Origin: Wyeomyia smithii
Taxonomy: Eukaryota; Arthropoda; Insecta; Diptera; Culicidae
Direction of reading: 5' to 3'
Assembly: GCF_029784165.1 (NCBI RefSeq)
Contig: NC_073695.1
Span: 141,220,022-141,284,021, forward strand
Length of the DNA: 64,000 nt
Made by a program: the position numbers and the translations under genes. Below are positions 31,991 through 43,560 of this stretch, piece by piece (the first letter of the stretch is position 1; each line of letters starts with the position of its first letter). The notes beneath the pieces are model-generated. The model had not been told where the DNA came from. It made no database searches and was given only the letters and a program-made list of their open reading frames with translations.

Positions 31991-32200
31991 AACGTAAGTA
32001 GCGTTTTTAAGTAAAAATTAAAGGGTAAATGAACTCAGTGCAGTTTGTTTGATCCAAAAGTATTTGCTTGCGTCCGCTAAAAGTACGCGTTTTAAACAGC
32101 ATTTGCACTGTCTCTCGGCCTACCCCTATCTACATGTTGACGGAGCCGTCAACAAATGCACTCAATCCCGCGCAATGTGTCTACAGAAGCTTTTTCAAAA
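31991..32200. other. No recognised feature
   Basis: Short linker; weak trace of I-like sequence possible. Confidence 0.4.
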
Positions 32201-32460
32201 GGTTCAATTAGGCTCGAGATATTGTTTGAGTTATTTCGCGCTTCATGCCTAAACACTATGTGGCAAACGCACATCTCTATAGGATAGACTTAGTCGACAG
32301 TAATCTGTTCAAATATGAAGATATTGAACACGTAATCTTCAAATGCCCTCAGTACCACAAAGCAAGGACTAAGCTTATAAATTCTTTCCAGAACCAGAAA
32401 GTAACAACTACAATGCACGTACGAGATGCGCTTGCTAACCGCAGTAGTTCCTACTTATAA
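32201..32460 (+). pseudogene. I-like element relic, C-terminal Cys/His region
   Basis: MPKHYVANAHLYRIDLVDSN...YEDIEHVIFKCPQYHKARTKLINSF aligns in order with the C-terminus of A ORF2 (MSNHYTLNTHLFRIGLVDSN...). The first Cys pair of the Cys/His cluster is lost (FKYE where A has VCGDG). It ends at TAA 32458-32460. It is a distant relative of A rather than a copy of it. Confidence 0.7.
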
Positions 32461-32605
32461 TTTCTCAAAAGATATCAAATATCCAATTGGTTTACCACGG
32501 TGCATCTTCTTCCAACACAACCATTAACAAATGTTTTACACTAGCTTTGTTCTATTTTCAATTTCTTAGAAAGACAAGAATAACCATTCCTTCCAAAAAG
32601 CTATA

Positions 32606-33094
32606 TGTTCGGATACAAATACACTAGCGCGGCCTGGTTGACAAAACTATTGATAAAGCTGTGGGAAGATCCCTCGGTCATCGAATTTTCGAAGTCACCC
32701 CATCAAACTGTCATCGATGCAGAAAGCCGATTTTCATTTGTTGACTTCCTTGTTCCGCCAGCTAGAAAATTCACCGAGGTATAAATAGCGATCCAGCACG
32801 TGAAATACCTTCTCTTCTACTCCGACACGGATGGTATTCAGTACTCTAAATGAGCCCTAATAGTGTGTTTCCAATTAATACATGAATTTTCAGTTAAAAG
32901 TTAAATATAAGAATTAAAAATGTAGTTGTAAACTGGAATATTAATAAATTAAGTGAAATTAACCTGCAAAATCAAGAGAAAAATTTATCAAGTAAAAAGC
33001 TATATTAAACGTGTTACATGAACTGAAATAAAACAAACTTGAAAGTGATCTGTAAAGAAACCAACGCAGCCACGTCTGCTGTTATCCGCTGAGA
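32606..33094 (+). repeat. BEL/Pao 5' LTR
   Basis: 489 bases, starting TGTTCGGATACAAATACACT and ending ...CCGCTGAGA. It contains GGTATAAATAGCG, a plausible TATA box, near 32780. The sequence TGGTCCTTCGAACCGGAT at 33106-33123, a few bases downstream, sits where a primer-binding site is expected. Confidence 0.82.
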
Positions 33095-33385
33095 TATCGA
33101 CATCTGGTCCTTCGAACCGGATGGGCCGCACGCTCCGGTCATCTGGAACACCCCTTAATCTCGTGAACCTGCTATCCGTGGATTTGGCCACTATTTGAAG
33201 TAATCCGACATAAGGTCGAGTTGCTGCTAAAATTTCTAATACAAGGCATATAAATTGCCTGGAGAAGGTGATTACATTTCCAAATCTTTACATCCTATCA
33301 CATTTGTGCTCCGCGTTGCTTTCGATTTCACAGATCGATCTACGTTCTCGCCTACGTTCCGGCCTTCGTCTTACCTCCCGCCATC

Positions 33386-34676
33386 ATGTCTAACGAGCGA
33401 CGAGTGAAAGCCCTTAAAAACCGAATGAAGGGTCTGCAGACGTCCTTCTCACTCATCAAAACGTTTGCAGACCAAGAGGGTTAACTCCAGAAGTACCGTT
33501 TCGCCTGGAGAACCTGAACAAAGTCTGGACCGACTTAGAAGCTCTAGATGAAGCCGGTATGGAACAGCATCTGAAATATCGAGCCACCTACGATTCGGCG
33601 TACTACAGGGTTAAAGGCTTTCTTCTATCCGTAATTAAATCGCCACAGTCGTCTCCGACACCTCCCGCTTCGACTTCTGCTTTAAACCAGCAAAGCCCTA
33701 CGTCATCCCACGTTCGTCAACCAGACATAAAACTTCCGGTTTGCAATGGGAGTCGGGATAGTTGGCTGAATTTCCATGACCTCTATATCTCTCTGGTTCA
33801 CTCATCTAACCATCTGTCTAATATTCCGAAATATTACTATCTTCGCTCTCCGGCGATGCTCTTAAACTTGTTCAAACGATTCCCATCACAGCTTTAAATT
33901 ACCCCGTTGCATGGAATTTATTGGAAGAGCATTATTCCTATAATGCTCTTTCACGGTTGAAACAGTCGTACCTCAACGCCCTCTTCGAGTTCGCTCTTCT
34001 TAAACGCGAGTCGGCAGTAGATTAACACGTCCGTGGTTGAAAAGCTCGAGTCAAATGTAAAAGTGCTACAGCAACTAGGAGAGAAAACGGAGTTCTGGGA
34101 CCTTGTTCTCATTCGAATGCTCAGCGTCCGTCTAGATGCCACTACCCGTCGCGATTGGGAAGAATATTCTTCGTCCAAGGACGGTGTCTCGTTCAAAGAT
34201 CTAACAAGCTTTATTCAGAGAAGAGTATCTGTTCTTCAAACACTGAAAGAAAAAACTCCGCCTTCCATACTGTCGTTAAACCAGCTGGAAAGGTTTCCTC
34301 AACGTCCGACTGCCTGTCACACTTTCAGCCAGTTCTCCACTGATCGGAAATGCTGCATCTGCTATGAGCATCACCCGCTCTACCTGTGTCCTACGTTCTC
34401 AAAAATGAGCGTTGAGGACAAAGAAAAGGAGATTCGTCATCTACAACTATGTAGAAATTGCCTGCGTAAAGGACACGTCGTTCGTGACTGACAGTTTCCC
34501 AGCCCGTGTCGCAAATACAAAAACCGTACTCAACTTTGTTCCACTGAACCCGCTATGGCTGCGAGACAACATCATACTACGTCGTCGAAGTCAACAGTAA
34601 ATCTCACTTCTGAAACCCAACCACGAACATCAGCCACAGTGATTGTAAACGAGATTCCCAGCTGCGTCGCTACTTA
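33386..34676 (+). pseudogene. BEL/Pao gag and zinc knuckle
   Basis: ATG 33386 opens a 32-codon piece ending at TAA 33482. The frame resumes one base off (EVPFRLENLNKVWTDLEALDE), then SWLNFHDLYISLVHSSNHLSNIPKYYYLRS, the gag core of BEL elements. A further shift near 33860 and another near 34025 lead to VEKLESNVKVLQQLGEKTEFWDLVLIRML. CCICYEHHPLYLC (about 34353) and CRNCLRKGHVVRD (about 34450) are Cys/His motifs; the last Cys codon of the knuckle is a TGA stop (34489-34491). A second stop lies at about 34675. Structural protein, non-functional. Confidence 0.82.
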
Positions 34677-35373
34677 AACTGAACATACTAGTGTACTTCT
34701 CGCCACCGCCGTTGTCCTTTTCGTCGATGATAATGGGACTGAGCATGTAGTTAGAGCACTCCTCGATTCTGGCAGTGAGTGCTGTTTCGTGTCGGAAAGA
34801 TTTCTCCAAACAGTAAAAATCAAACGCAGAAAGGTTTCCGTCCCTATCTCTGGAATCGGCCAAGCTACCGTCAACGCTAAGTTTGCAGTTCTCCCACAAA
34901 TCCGATCACGAGTCTGCAATGACACTACTACAGTTGAATGTTTAGTTTTACCCCGGTTGACATTGGACTTGCCCTCCACCTCCATCGATGCTTTTACTTG
35001 GAACATTCCGCCAGGGATCCAGCTTGCAGATCCAGCTTTCTTCAGTCGCAAAGTAATCGATCTACTTCTAAGGGCAGATGTCTTTTTCGAGGTCATTAAC
35101 GTCACGGGTCGAATTCGAATTGGCGATGACCTTCTGCCTCTCATTACTTATACGTTTGGTTGGGTAGTTTCAGGAAGAATTTCCAGCCCAAAATCTAACA
35201 GACCGCTCGTCGCAAATGTTGCCACCATCCGCGATTTCACGCAAATGATGGAACGATTGAATAGGGAAATCCTTCTTCATGCCACTCTGTCGAGGAAGCC
35301 GCCTGTGAAGCTCACTTCAAAGAAACCGTCTCTCGTAACGAACAAAGACGATACATTGTTCGCTTACCCGTAA
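34677..35373 (+). pseudogene. BEL/Pao protease region
   Basis: In the same frame as the upstream gag piece. ALLDSGSECCFVSE (about 34757) holds the DSG catalytic triplet of the aspartic protease. The following VPISGIGQATVNAKFAVLPQIRS and LADPAFFSRKVIDLLLRADVFFEV are the conserved extended region of BEL proteases, ending with TFGWVVSGRIS. The frame closes at TAA 35371-35373. Codons after it continue in another frame toward RT (LGDNRRTAFRMFRAMETRM, about 35395-35450). Confidence 0.8.
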
Positions 35374-36018
35374 AACCTGATGTCTTGGACCGGCTTGGCG
35401 ACAACCGTCGTACCGCATTCCGAATGTTTCGAGCCATGGAAACACGAATGGCTCAGAATCCTCATCTTCGTGAACAATACGTCGACTTTATGATCGAATA
35501 CGTCATCGGCCCATCGTCCAAGATGATATGAGGTCCATCATCATTCGCGGCAGAACACATCGTGTTATGCTAGTTGCTGATGCTAAACAAATGTTCCGCC
35601 AGGTTGATGACCGCGACACCGCTTTGCTGAGAATCCTATGAAAAACTCACCTGATTTATCACTGGACACGTACGAGCTGAAAATGGTTACCTATGAGACA
35701 GCCTGTGCACCTTTTCAAGCTACAAGAGTTTTAATACAGCTGGCCGACGACGAACAACACGACTTTCCAGAAGCTGCTCAAGTCCTGCGCAAGGATTTTT
35801 ATGTGGATGACCTTTTCTCCGGTGCAGAAAGCATAGAGAAGGCCATCGAACTTAAAGAACAGCTTACCTCACTTCTTGAAAGAAGAGGATTCGTCCAACG
35901 TAAATGGGCATCTAACGAACCTGCAGTTCTTCGTGATAAGCTGGCTCTAGAACCATCAGTGGACCGCTCGTAACCAATGCATAAAGACACTCGGATTTAA
36001 TTGGGAACCTGCCACCGA
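35374..36018 (+). pseudogene. BEL/Pao reverse transcriptase, internally deleted
   Basis: Starts in the pre-RT linker. Near 35505 a deletion joins EYVIGPSS to sequence around DDMRSIIIRGRTHRVM, losing the first RT blocks. ELKMVTYETACAPFQATRVL (about 35670) and FYVDDLFSGAES (about 35800) remain; YVDD is the catalytic pair. The piece ends at TAA 35971-35973, with further in-frame remnants after it. The enzyme would copy element RNA, but without its first half it cannot. Confidence 0.8.
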
Positions 36019-36720
36019 ACATTGTCGCTACCGTGTCTCATTAACATCTGATTCTGCGGAAATTACTAGCACCAAAAGAAATGTTCTTTCGAAAATTGCC
36101 CGACTTTTCGACCCCATTGGACTAGTGGGGCCCGTAATCACGGCTGCAAAACTATTCATGCAAGAGCTGTGGACCTTGAAAAATAACGCTGGAGAGGCAT
36201 GGGGCTGGGACGATGAATTACCAACAGCCATCAAGGAGCGTTGGCTGGCTTACTGCGATCAACTTCCGCGATTGAACGATTTGAAAATCGAGCGATGGGT
36301 TCTCTGCGAAACTCCGTCATCGATTGCACTTCATTTCTCCTCAGACGCTTCACAGCGTGCATACGACGCATGTTGCTATTTTCGCTCTGTCGACGCTTAG
36401 GGCACAATCAAAGTTGCACTACTAACAGCTTAATCTCGCGTTGCTCCTCTTCAGCAGCAGACCATTCCCCGCTTAGAATTGTGTGGCGCCCGCCTAGCTA
36501 CGGAGCTGTTACAACAGGTCCACAAATCTGTGAATCATCCTGGCGAAATCTACTTTTGGGTGGACTTAACAATTGTCCCCAACTGGCTGAAAGCACCACC
36601 ATGGGTCACTTTCGTCGCCAACCGCGTATCAAAAATTCAACGTTACAACGTTACACTGCTTTTGGAATCACGTTGCTGGCCAAGTCAACCCATTCATTTA
36701 TCGATTCGCTAGTGAGCAAG
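36019..36720 (+). pseudogene. BEL/Pao RNase H region
   Basis: VLSKIARLFDPIGLVGPVITAAKLFMQELW (about 36080-36175) is the conserved connection after RT. SSIALHFSSDASQRAYDACCYFRS (about 36320-36390) carries the Asp of RNase H. A frameshift near 36400 moves the next block (RLELCGARLATELLQQV, about 36470) to another frame. It runs to NRVSKIQ (about 36640), which leads into integrase. Degraded. Confidence 0.75.
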
Positions 36721-38150
36721 TTTTCGAACTACAATAACATACTACGCATCATCGCATATTGTCGCCGTTTCTTTCGAAGATACAAACCAACTTCCGAGCC
36801 GTCTACATCACCAGCACATCCGTTCCTTAGCTCAAAAGAGTTACAAGAAGCCGAAGCCGTCGTCATTCGTCTGGTACAACAACAGTCGTACAATGAGGAA
36901 TGGACTGCACTGCAAAACTCACGACCAATCGCATCTAAATCCAAACTTCATTGGTTTCAACCCTTTAGTGGCAATGATCAGTTGATGAGAATCGGGGGCC
37001 GTCTAACCCAAGCGCCCCAACCTTCCGAAAGTAAACATCAAATTATTTTACCAGGAAAACACCCACTATCCACTCTTTTACTTCGTTCGCTACACCACAA
37101 CCATTTGCACGCCGCCCCTCAGCTACTGGTTAATGGTCTCCGCCTGCGATACTGCATCACAGGGGCCAGAAACTTGGCGAATATCGTTGTCCGAAACTAC
37201 ATTACCTGTGTAAAAGCACGTCACAAACTGCTGTAGCAATTTATGTCGGAATTACCGTCCTCCCGAGTCACAGCAAGCAGTCCTTTCTACATCACCGGTA
37301 TAGATTACTGGGGCCCTATTCTGCTAAAACCAACCCACCGTCGCGCCGGACCCAAAAAAGCTTTTGTTGCAGTGTTCATCTGCTTCACTACCCGTGCGGT
37401 TCATCTCGAGCAGGTTACCGACTTACCTACGGCCAAATTCCTGCAGGCTTTGAGAAGATTTGTGGCACGAAGAGGACTATGCCACATAGTCTACTCGGAC
37501 AACGGACGAAATTTCATCGGTGCAGCTAACGAGCTGCGTAACCTAATCTAAGACAAGCAACACTACCAAGCACTAGCCACCGAATGTGCAGCCAATAACA
37601 TACGCTGGGTATTCAACCCTCTCAAGGCCTCACACTTTGACGGCCTGTGGGAGGCAGCCATCCACTCCACCCAGAAGCATTTTGTGCGGGTTCTCGGCAC
37701 TACCCGCCCACGACGATATAAAAACACTATTGACGCAGATCGAATGCTGCTTAAATTCACGTCCTCCTACACCCTTAAACGATGACACAACTGACGACGA
37801 GGTCCTTAATCCTGGTCATTTTTTGGTTGGGTCCGCACTCAAATCCGTTCCTGATTTTGACCTTGCGGAAGTTCCTCGTAATCGACTAACCAATTGGCAG
37901 CTAGTTCAAAAGAATTCCAGATAACATGGAAGCGATGGCATCTGGAATATTTAGCCACTTTACAGCCAAGAACAAAGTTCGGCGACTAACCTATCAACCT
38001 ACAAACGGTTCAACTGGTCCTGCTTATGAAGGAAAAATCGCCACCAATGCTCTGGCCGACCGCTAGGATTGAACAACTTCATCCAGGAGCCGATGGAATT
38101 ATACGGGTGGTCACTCTCCGCACCGCCCAAGGTAGCTAAACTCGTCCAGT
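36721..38150 (+). pseudogene. BEL/Pao integrase
   Basis: The N-terminal zinc-binding part reads HPLSTLLLRSLHHNHLHAAPQ (about 37060-37125), then NYITCVKARHKLL, ending at a stop (37234-37236). The core follows: GIDYWGPILLKP (first Asp, about 37297), VYSDNGRNFIGA (second Asp, about 37493), and FDGLWEAAIHSTQKH (Glu, about 37640) in a shifted frame after a stop at 37549-37551. ECCLNSRPPTPL and HFLVGSAL complete the core. The catalytic triad is recognisable although the frame is broken at least three times. Confidence 0.83.
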
Positions 38151-38467
38151 AAGTAAAGATTGCCTGCTGCTAATCGCACCAATCAACACCAACCGCAAGC
38201 CGACCAGAATTCGAAGCAAAACAACAGCAATGAGTCACCTCATCACCCAACTTCGTCGCTAATTTATCCCGATGCATCTTCAACATCTGAGTCACTTGAA
38301 ATGAGAAAATACAAGGATAAAAATAATACAGCTGGAAGAACCACGTTCGATTGCCGATAACAATAACAAACATCGAGCAGAAGCGGAAACGTCAACAGTC
38401 AACGTCTGTCATTACGGGAACAGCAACCAATAGTCATCAGAAATGGTGATTTCTGAAGGGGCCAGGA
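38151..38467 (+). other. BEL/Pao region before the 3' LTR
   Basis: The degraded coding tail reads to EGARMFA at the LTR edge, a position typical for BEL pol ends. GAAGGGGCCAGGA (38455-38467) immediately before the LTR is purine-rich and could be the polypurine tract. Confidence 0.6.
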
Positions 38468-38898
38468 TGTTTGCAAACGAATACACTAGCGCGGCTGGTT
38501 GTCAAAATTATTGATAAACCTGTGGGAAGATCCCTCGGTCATCGAATTTTCGAAGTCATCCCATCAAACTGTCATCGATGCAGAATGCCGATTGTCATTT
38601 GTTGACTTCCTTGTTCCGCCAGCTAGAAAATACACCGAGTATTCAGTACTATAAATGAGCCCTAATAGTGCGTTTCCAATTAATACATGAATTTAAAGTT
38701 AGAAGTTAAATATAAGAATTAAAAATGTAGTTGTAATCTGAAATAGTAATAAATTAAGTGAAATTAACCTGCAAAATTAAGAGAAAATTAATCAAGTGAA
38801 AAGCTAAATAACACGTGTTACATGAACTGAAATAAAACAAACTTGAAAGTGATCTGTGAAGAAACAAACGCAGCCACGTCTGCTGTTATCCACTGAGA
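38468..38898 (+). repeat. BEL/Pao 3' LTR, with 58-base net deletion
   Basis: 431 bases against 489 in the 5' LTR. The missing stretch lies between ACCGAG and GTATTCAG and includes the TATA-like box. In the 5' LTR the deleted part is bounded by GGTAT on both sides, suggesting slippage or microhomology repair. Confidence 0.82.
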
Positions 38899-38903
38899 CT
38901 ATA

Positions 38904-39492
<589 letters not shown>

Positions 39493-39621
39493 GAGAGTAA
39501 TCTCACGATTATATCAGTACCTGATTTAATCACCTCTTTTTCACTCGATTTTATCATCATATTATACGATGGTTGGTTATAATTTCGGCTGAGCAGTCTT
39601 GAATAAGTAGAACGATCTGGT

Positions 39622-39680
39622 TTTTTACTGTCCGACGTTTCGTCATTGATGAGTGACATTTTCAGGGGAAACTGTTGGTA
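39622..39680 (-). ncRNA. Hammerhead-like ribozyme motif, one core change
   Basis: On the minus strand: CCCCTGAAAATGTCACTCAT, then ATGACGAAACGTCGG. CTGAAAA stands for the CUGANGA core with a G8-to-A change; TGTCA...TGAC gives stem II; GAAACGTC gives GAAA and a palindromic ACGU with the cleavage-site type GUC. Probably inactive because of the core change. Confidence 0.5.
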
Positions 39681-39899
39681 CCATCCGCCATCGCAATAGA
39701 CTTTTATGAACACCAATATTGTAGAATGTACCCCGGATCGCCCCAATTAATGTTGACGATAAGCTTTAAAAATAATCCAGACAAGGAACGAACAAGAATT
39801 ATGTAAGTCACAAACAACTCAACCACAGACAATTAGCTAAACTCTTACCAATTGTTAACAAATTTAAGAATTAAAACAGACACTAATCGCTAATAAACA

Positions 39900-39952
39900 C
39901 CAACAGTTTCCCCTGAAGATGTCACTGATCAGTGACGAAACGTTGGACAGTA
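39900..39952 (+). ncRNA. Hammerhead-like ribozyme motif, intact core
   Basis: CTGAAGA (39913-39919) fits CUGANGA. The perfect palindrome GTCACTGATCAGTGAC (39921-39936) can form stem II, GAAAC (39937-39941) follows, and ACGTT supplies a minimal stem III with a GUU cleavage triplet. GG after it can pair with CC before the core (stem I), with weaker pairing beyond. This resembles the minimal type I hammerheads known from Penelope-like elements, which are thought to cleave as dimers. Activity is not shown by sequence alone. Confidence 0.6.
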
Positions 39953-40130
39953 AAAAACCAGATCGTTCTACTTATTCGAGACTGCTCAGCCGAAACTATA
40001 ACAACCATCGTACAATTCCCAACAGTCGAACTCTCATACAACAATCATCATATTATATTTCATCAAAAAAATGTCACTATGAACTGGTTTCCGTTCGATT
40101 AATTAAATGGTGATTCAAGCCATCACGTAT

Positions 40131-41640
40131 ATTCATATATTTTTTAAGCTATTAAACTACGCATCTTTTGATTTAGAAAAATGGGCGATCAATTCACCTA
40201 AAATTTAGATATAAAATTTTTTTCTTCATTTGATTGAGATGGACGCATAGTGTCTACAACAAATCTGTTACATATTACGAACCATATGAAGTTTTCTTTC
40301 AAAAGGCACCAAAAACTCCAATTCTCGTTTTAAATTTTTCCCAAATTTTTCAGAATTTTTTAACCTTCTATAAAGTTATCAGCCTTCCAAAAATGAATGT
40401 TTTTGCAAAAAAAATATTATTTTTTTATCGAAAATAAACAAGCTTTGCCATTTGCCAAAATATTATTTTCAGGAGTAATTGCACGTCCACCATCTCCAAA
40501 TTTCGCAATTATTCACATGTTACAGTTCCACTGTCAGTTAAGATACAAAATTTCGTCGTTCAAAGTCTGTAGACAGCATCCTCGATCAATTTTTCGACGT
40601 GGGACTACGTCTAACCGCACTATATCGAGATACATTCCGCGAAAACAAAAACCAAGATGTTACGTCGGAATGAAAGATTTCAAACGGTTATACTGATGTA
40701 ACCACATGATCGATCACAATAATCAATTTTCATTATCACTTCATTGTTAAACAGTGAAAATTGAATAAAAGTTTCAAGGTCGAATTTTTACCAACGATGT
40801 ACCAATCATATGCGAGCACGCCTGGCACAAGGTTCATGAATAGACACCAACTGCCTGCTGTGATATCCTATATAGCAGTGGCAAAAAAAATGACAAAATC
40901 TCCTCGTTAACTTATGTTAACTTCCATGAACCTAGACTATTCTGATATCTTGAAGGTGAAGCTTTTGCAGAAAGTTTGTAACCACCTCCACTATCAGTCA
41001 GTATTACGTTCTGCTGTTAATAAATATGTTAATTTTAATAAAACTGATGTCTTGAAGGAGGATATGATGACACAGGCAACAGTACTGCACTGAGCAATGT
41101 ATGAACAGAGCGCTGGTTACTCGTCATCTATCAGTGCAGAAAAACTCGATATACATTTTTAGGCAGTCAAGCAAAATGAACACTACATTGCCGCTGTTGA
41201 CGCACAGTGGGGCGTGGAACACAATCGAATTGCCGTTTGAATTGTCTTCTTCTTCTTTTTTTTGTTTCGCATAGCAGCAAACATCAAAATTCAATATGAT
41301 TATTCGGGTGCCGCAAAATACGCTGCGCTGCCGCGGCGGGGACAACAAAATGCGTTGTTTATTTTTGAGCTCTACACTCCGCTTTTTTCGGATTTTTTTT
41401 AAATAACTGAATTTAGGGTATTTAAAAGACAATAGAAAACCAAAATGCTCCGTACAGATCTTTGAATAGGTAGTTAAACGAGTTGTACTGATGATTATAT
41501 TTTACTAGCTAAATGTATTTAGTCCAATTAGACGATACTAGTTGCACCCCGCGGTGGCGGTATGGAGGAAAACCAAATTCATTCTATCTTGATATTAGAG
41601 TTCCGACATTAGTATTTGTATTTTTAAATTGAATTTTTTT
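40131..41640. other. No recognised gene
   Basis: AT-rich unique-looking sequence. TTCGACGTGGGACTACGTCT at 40596-40615 resembles the dispersed motif at 29318 and 31136. Short ORFs (60-100 codons) have no recognisable domain. Confidence 0.55.
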
Positions 41641-41761
41641 TGCCTTTCTCCTAGAAAGGTATAGCAATCACTTGCAAAACCGAAAGTATAAAAGTGCTCC
41701 AAAGGGCCGAATGGCATATATCACTCGACTCAGCTCGACGAGCTGAGCATTTTCTGTATGT

Positions 41762-41763
<2 letters not shown>

Positions 41764-41811
<48 letters not shown>

Positions 41812-41812
41812 A
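41764..41812. repeat. (TG)n microsatellite
   Basis: TG units with one TA interruption, inside family R just after CATTTTCTGTATG. Confidence 0.97.
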
Positions 41813-42579
41813 GATTTTTATTCTCACTCACTTTTCTCAGAGATGGCTGGACCGATTTTCATGAAACTAATTGCAAATGAAAGGTCTTGTTGCCCCATAA
41901 GACCCTATTGAATTTTATTGTAATCGGATTTTTAGTTTAGAGGTTATGTTTAAAAATGTGAAAATCATGAAACATCAATATCACAGAAACTACACAACCG
42001 ATTTGAACAAAATTGGTCTTGAAAAAACGGGCTACCTAGAAAACCCTTAAGTTTTGAATTTCATAAAGATTGGATTTGTGGTTCAAAAGTTATGAAAAGA
42101 AACGTGTTCTGAAGACTGTTCAATCTCACTCATGTTTCTCAGAGATGGCTGTACTGATTTTCATAAAATCAGTGTCAAATCGAAGGTCTAATTGCCCCAT
42201 AAGACCTTATTGATTTGGTTTGCAATCGGACTATTACTTTGCCTGTTATGTTTAAAAATGTGAAATCCAGCTATGCAAAGGAACATATTCCGAAGACTAC
42301 TTGGACTCACTCACTTTTCTCAGAGATGGCCGACCCGATTTCCACAAAATTAGTGTCAAATGAATGGTCTAACTGCCTCAGTAGACCCTATTGAATTTTA
42401 CTGTAATCGAACTGTAACTTCATTTGTAATGTGCCGACTTGTGAAAACCACGAAACTTTATTATCTCAGGAACTACACAACCGAATGCACGACGAATCAG
42501 CCATAGGATATGACCAAAGTCAAATAACAAATCGTTTGAAATGATTGGTTTTATCGAAATGACAACATCCTCGTCTTTT

Positions 42580-43560
42580 GGCTTCTGTACATCACCCTAA
42601 TTCTGAATATATTCATATTGGGTGGTATTCTGTCATTATCAGCAGACTTTCTGGCATCAATCTGACACCGGAAATTCCCATATTGGGAGGTATTTTTGGT
42701 CGTTTTCCAGAAACTAAAAGTGGTCGTCTTCAAATTCAAAATAGTGTACAGGGTCAATGTTTGGTTTCTATGTATCATCACGTTTACGGAAATATCCATA
42801 TTGAGTATTTTTCGGTAATTTCCGACTGTTGCCTATAAGTTGCCATTTAGCAATTCAAAATGGTGCCTGAGGTCAATTGTTAGCTCCTTGCATCATTCTG
42901 GTTCCAGAGATACTCATATTGGATCGTATTTGTTTATTTTAGGCTGTTTTTCACAAACCGGTAGTCGCCATCTTGGATTTCAAAATGGTATTTAGGATAC
43001 TGGTTAAAGAAAAACTCATATTGGGTGATATTTGGTCACTTTGGACTGTTATTCAGAAGCCGAAAGTCGTCATTTTGGACTTTAAAATTGCCTGTGAAAT
43101 CAATTTCTGTCATCTGGGCGTAATTCTGGTTCCGAAAACATTCATATTGTTTGCCAGACACCGGAAGTCACCATCTCAAAATTCAAGATTGTGTCTGTGA
43201 TCAATTTTTACGGTTCCGAAAAGACCCATATTGGGTGGTATTTGGTCATTTGCCGCTGTTTTTCCGACACCGGAAGTCGCCATTTTGGATTTCATAATGG
43301 CATTTGGAGACAATTTCTGGATTTTGAACGGCATACTGGTTAAAGAAAAACTCATATTGGGTGGTATTTGGTCATTTTCTGCTGTTTTCAGAAACCGGAA
43401 GTCGCCATCTTAGAATTTAAAATGCTATCTGTGGTCGATTTTAGCTCCTGTGTATTATTCTAGATCCGAATATTATTATATTGGGTGGAAATCGGCCATT
43501 ATCGGCTGTTTTCCAGAAACCGGAAGTTGCCATCTTACAATCCAAAATGTTGTCTGAGGT
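42580..43560 (+). repeat. Degenerate tandem array, unit about 110-120 bases
   Basis: About nine units share CATATTGGGTGGTATTTGGTC, TTTCAGAAACCGGAAGTCGC, CATCTTGGA and AAAATGG. Divergent enough to be old. Confidence 0.85.

Larger units (their letters stand above)
32606..38898 (+). mobile_element. BEL/Pao LTR retrotransposon, degraded
   Basis: Two LTRs (32606-33094 and 38468-38898) flank gag, protease, RT, RNase H and integrase remnants in that order. The 5-base duplication CTATA precedes the left LTR (32601-32605) and follows the right one (38899-38903). The order, the gag style and integrase after RNase H fit BEL/Pao. No envelope gene. Every domain has stops or shifts, and RT lacks its first half. 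Confidence 0.88.
39493..40130. mobile_element. Penelope-like relic: two inverted 3' segments
   Basis: 39545-39690 (-) and 39900-40060 (+) are near-identical in reverse orientation (AAACCAGATCGTTCTACTTA...CTGCTCAGCCGAAA). Each carries a hammerhead-like core. No protein domain is left. Assignment to Penelope-like elements rests on the ribozyme-like core, the inverted arrangement and analogy with 9726-12156, so it is tentative. Confidence 0.5.

Noticed and set aside
32606..38898. Retroviral-type env gene in the LTR elements
   Set aside because: No signal peptide, furin-like site or transmembrane ORF between integrase and 3' LTR in the BEL element, G1 or G2.
40397..40696. 99-codon plus-strand ORF
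   Set aside because: No recognisable motif, AT-rich composition like its non-coding surroundings.
42551..43413. Short ORFs in the tandem array
   Set aside because: Arise from repeat periodicity; frames differ between units and have no domain.
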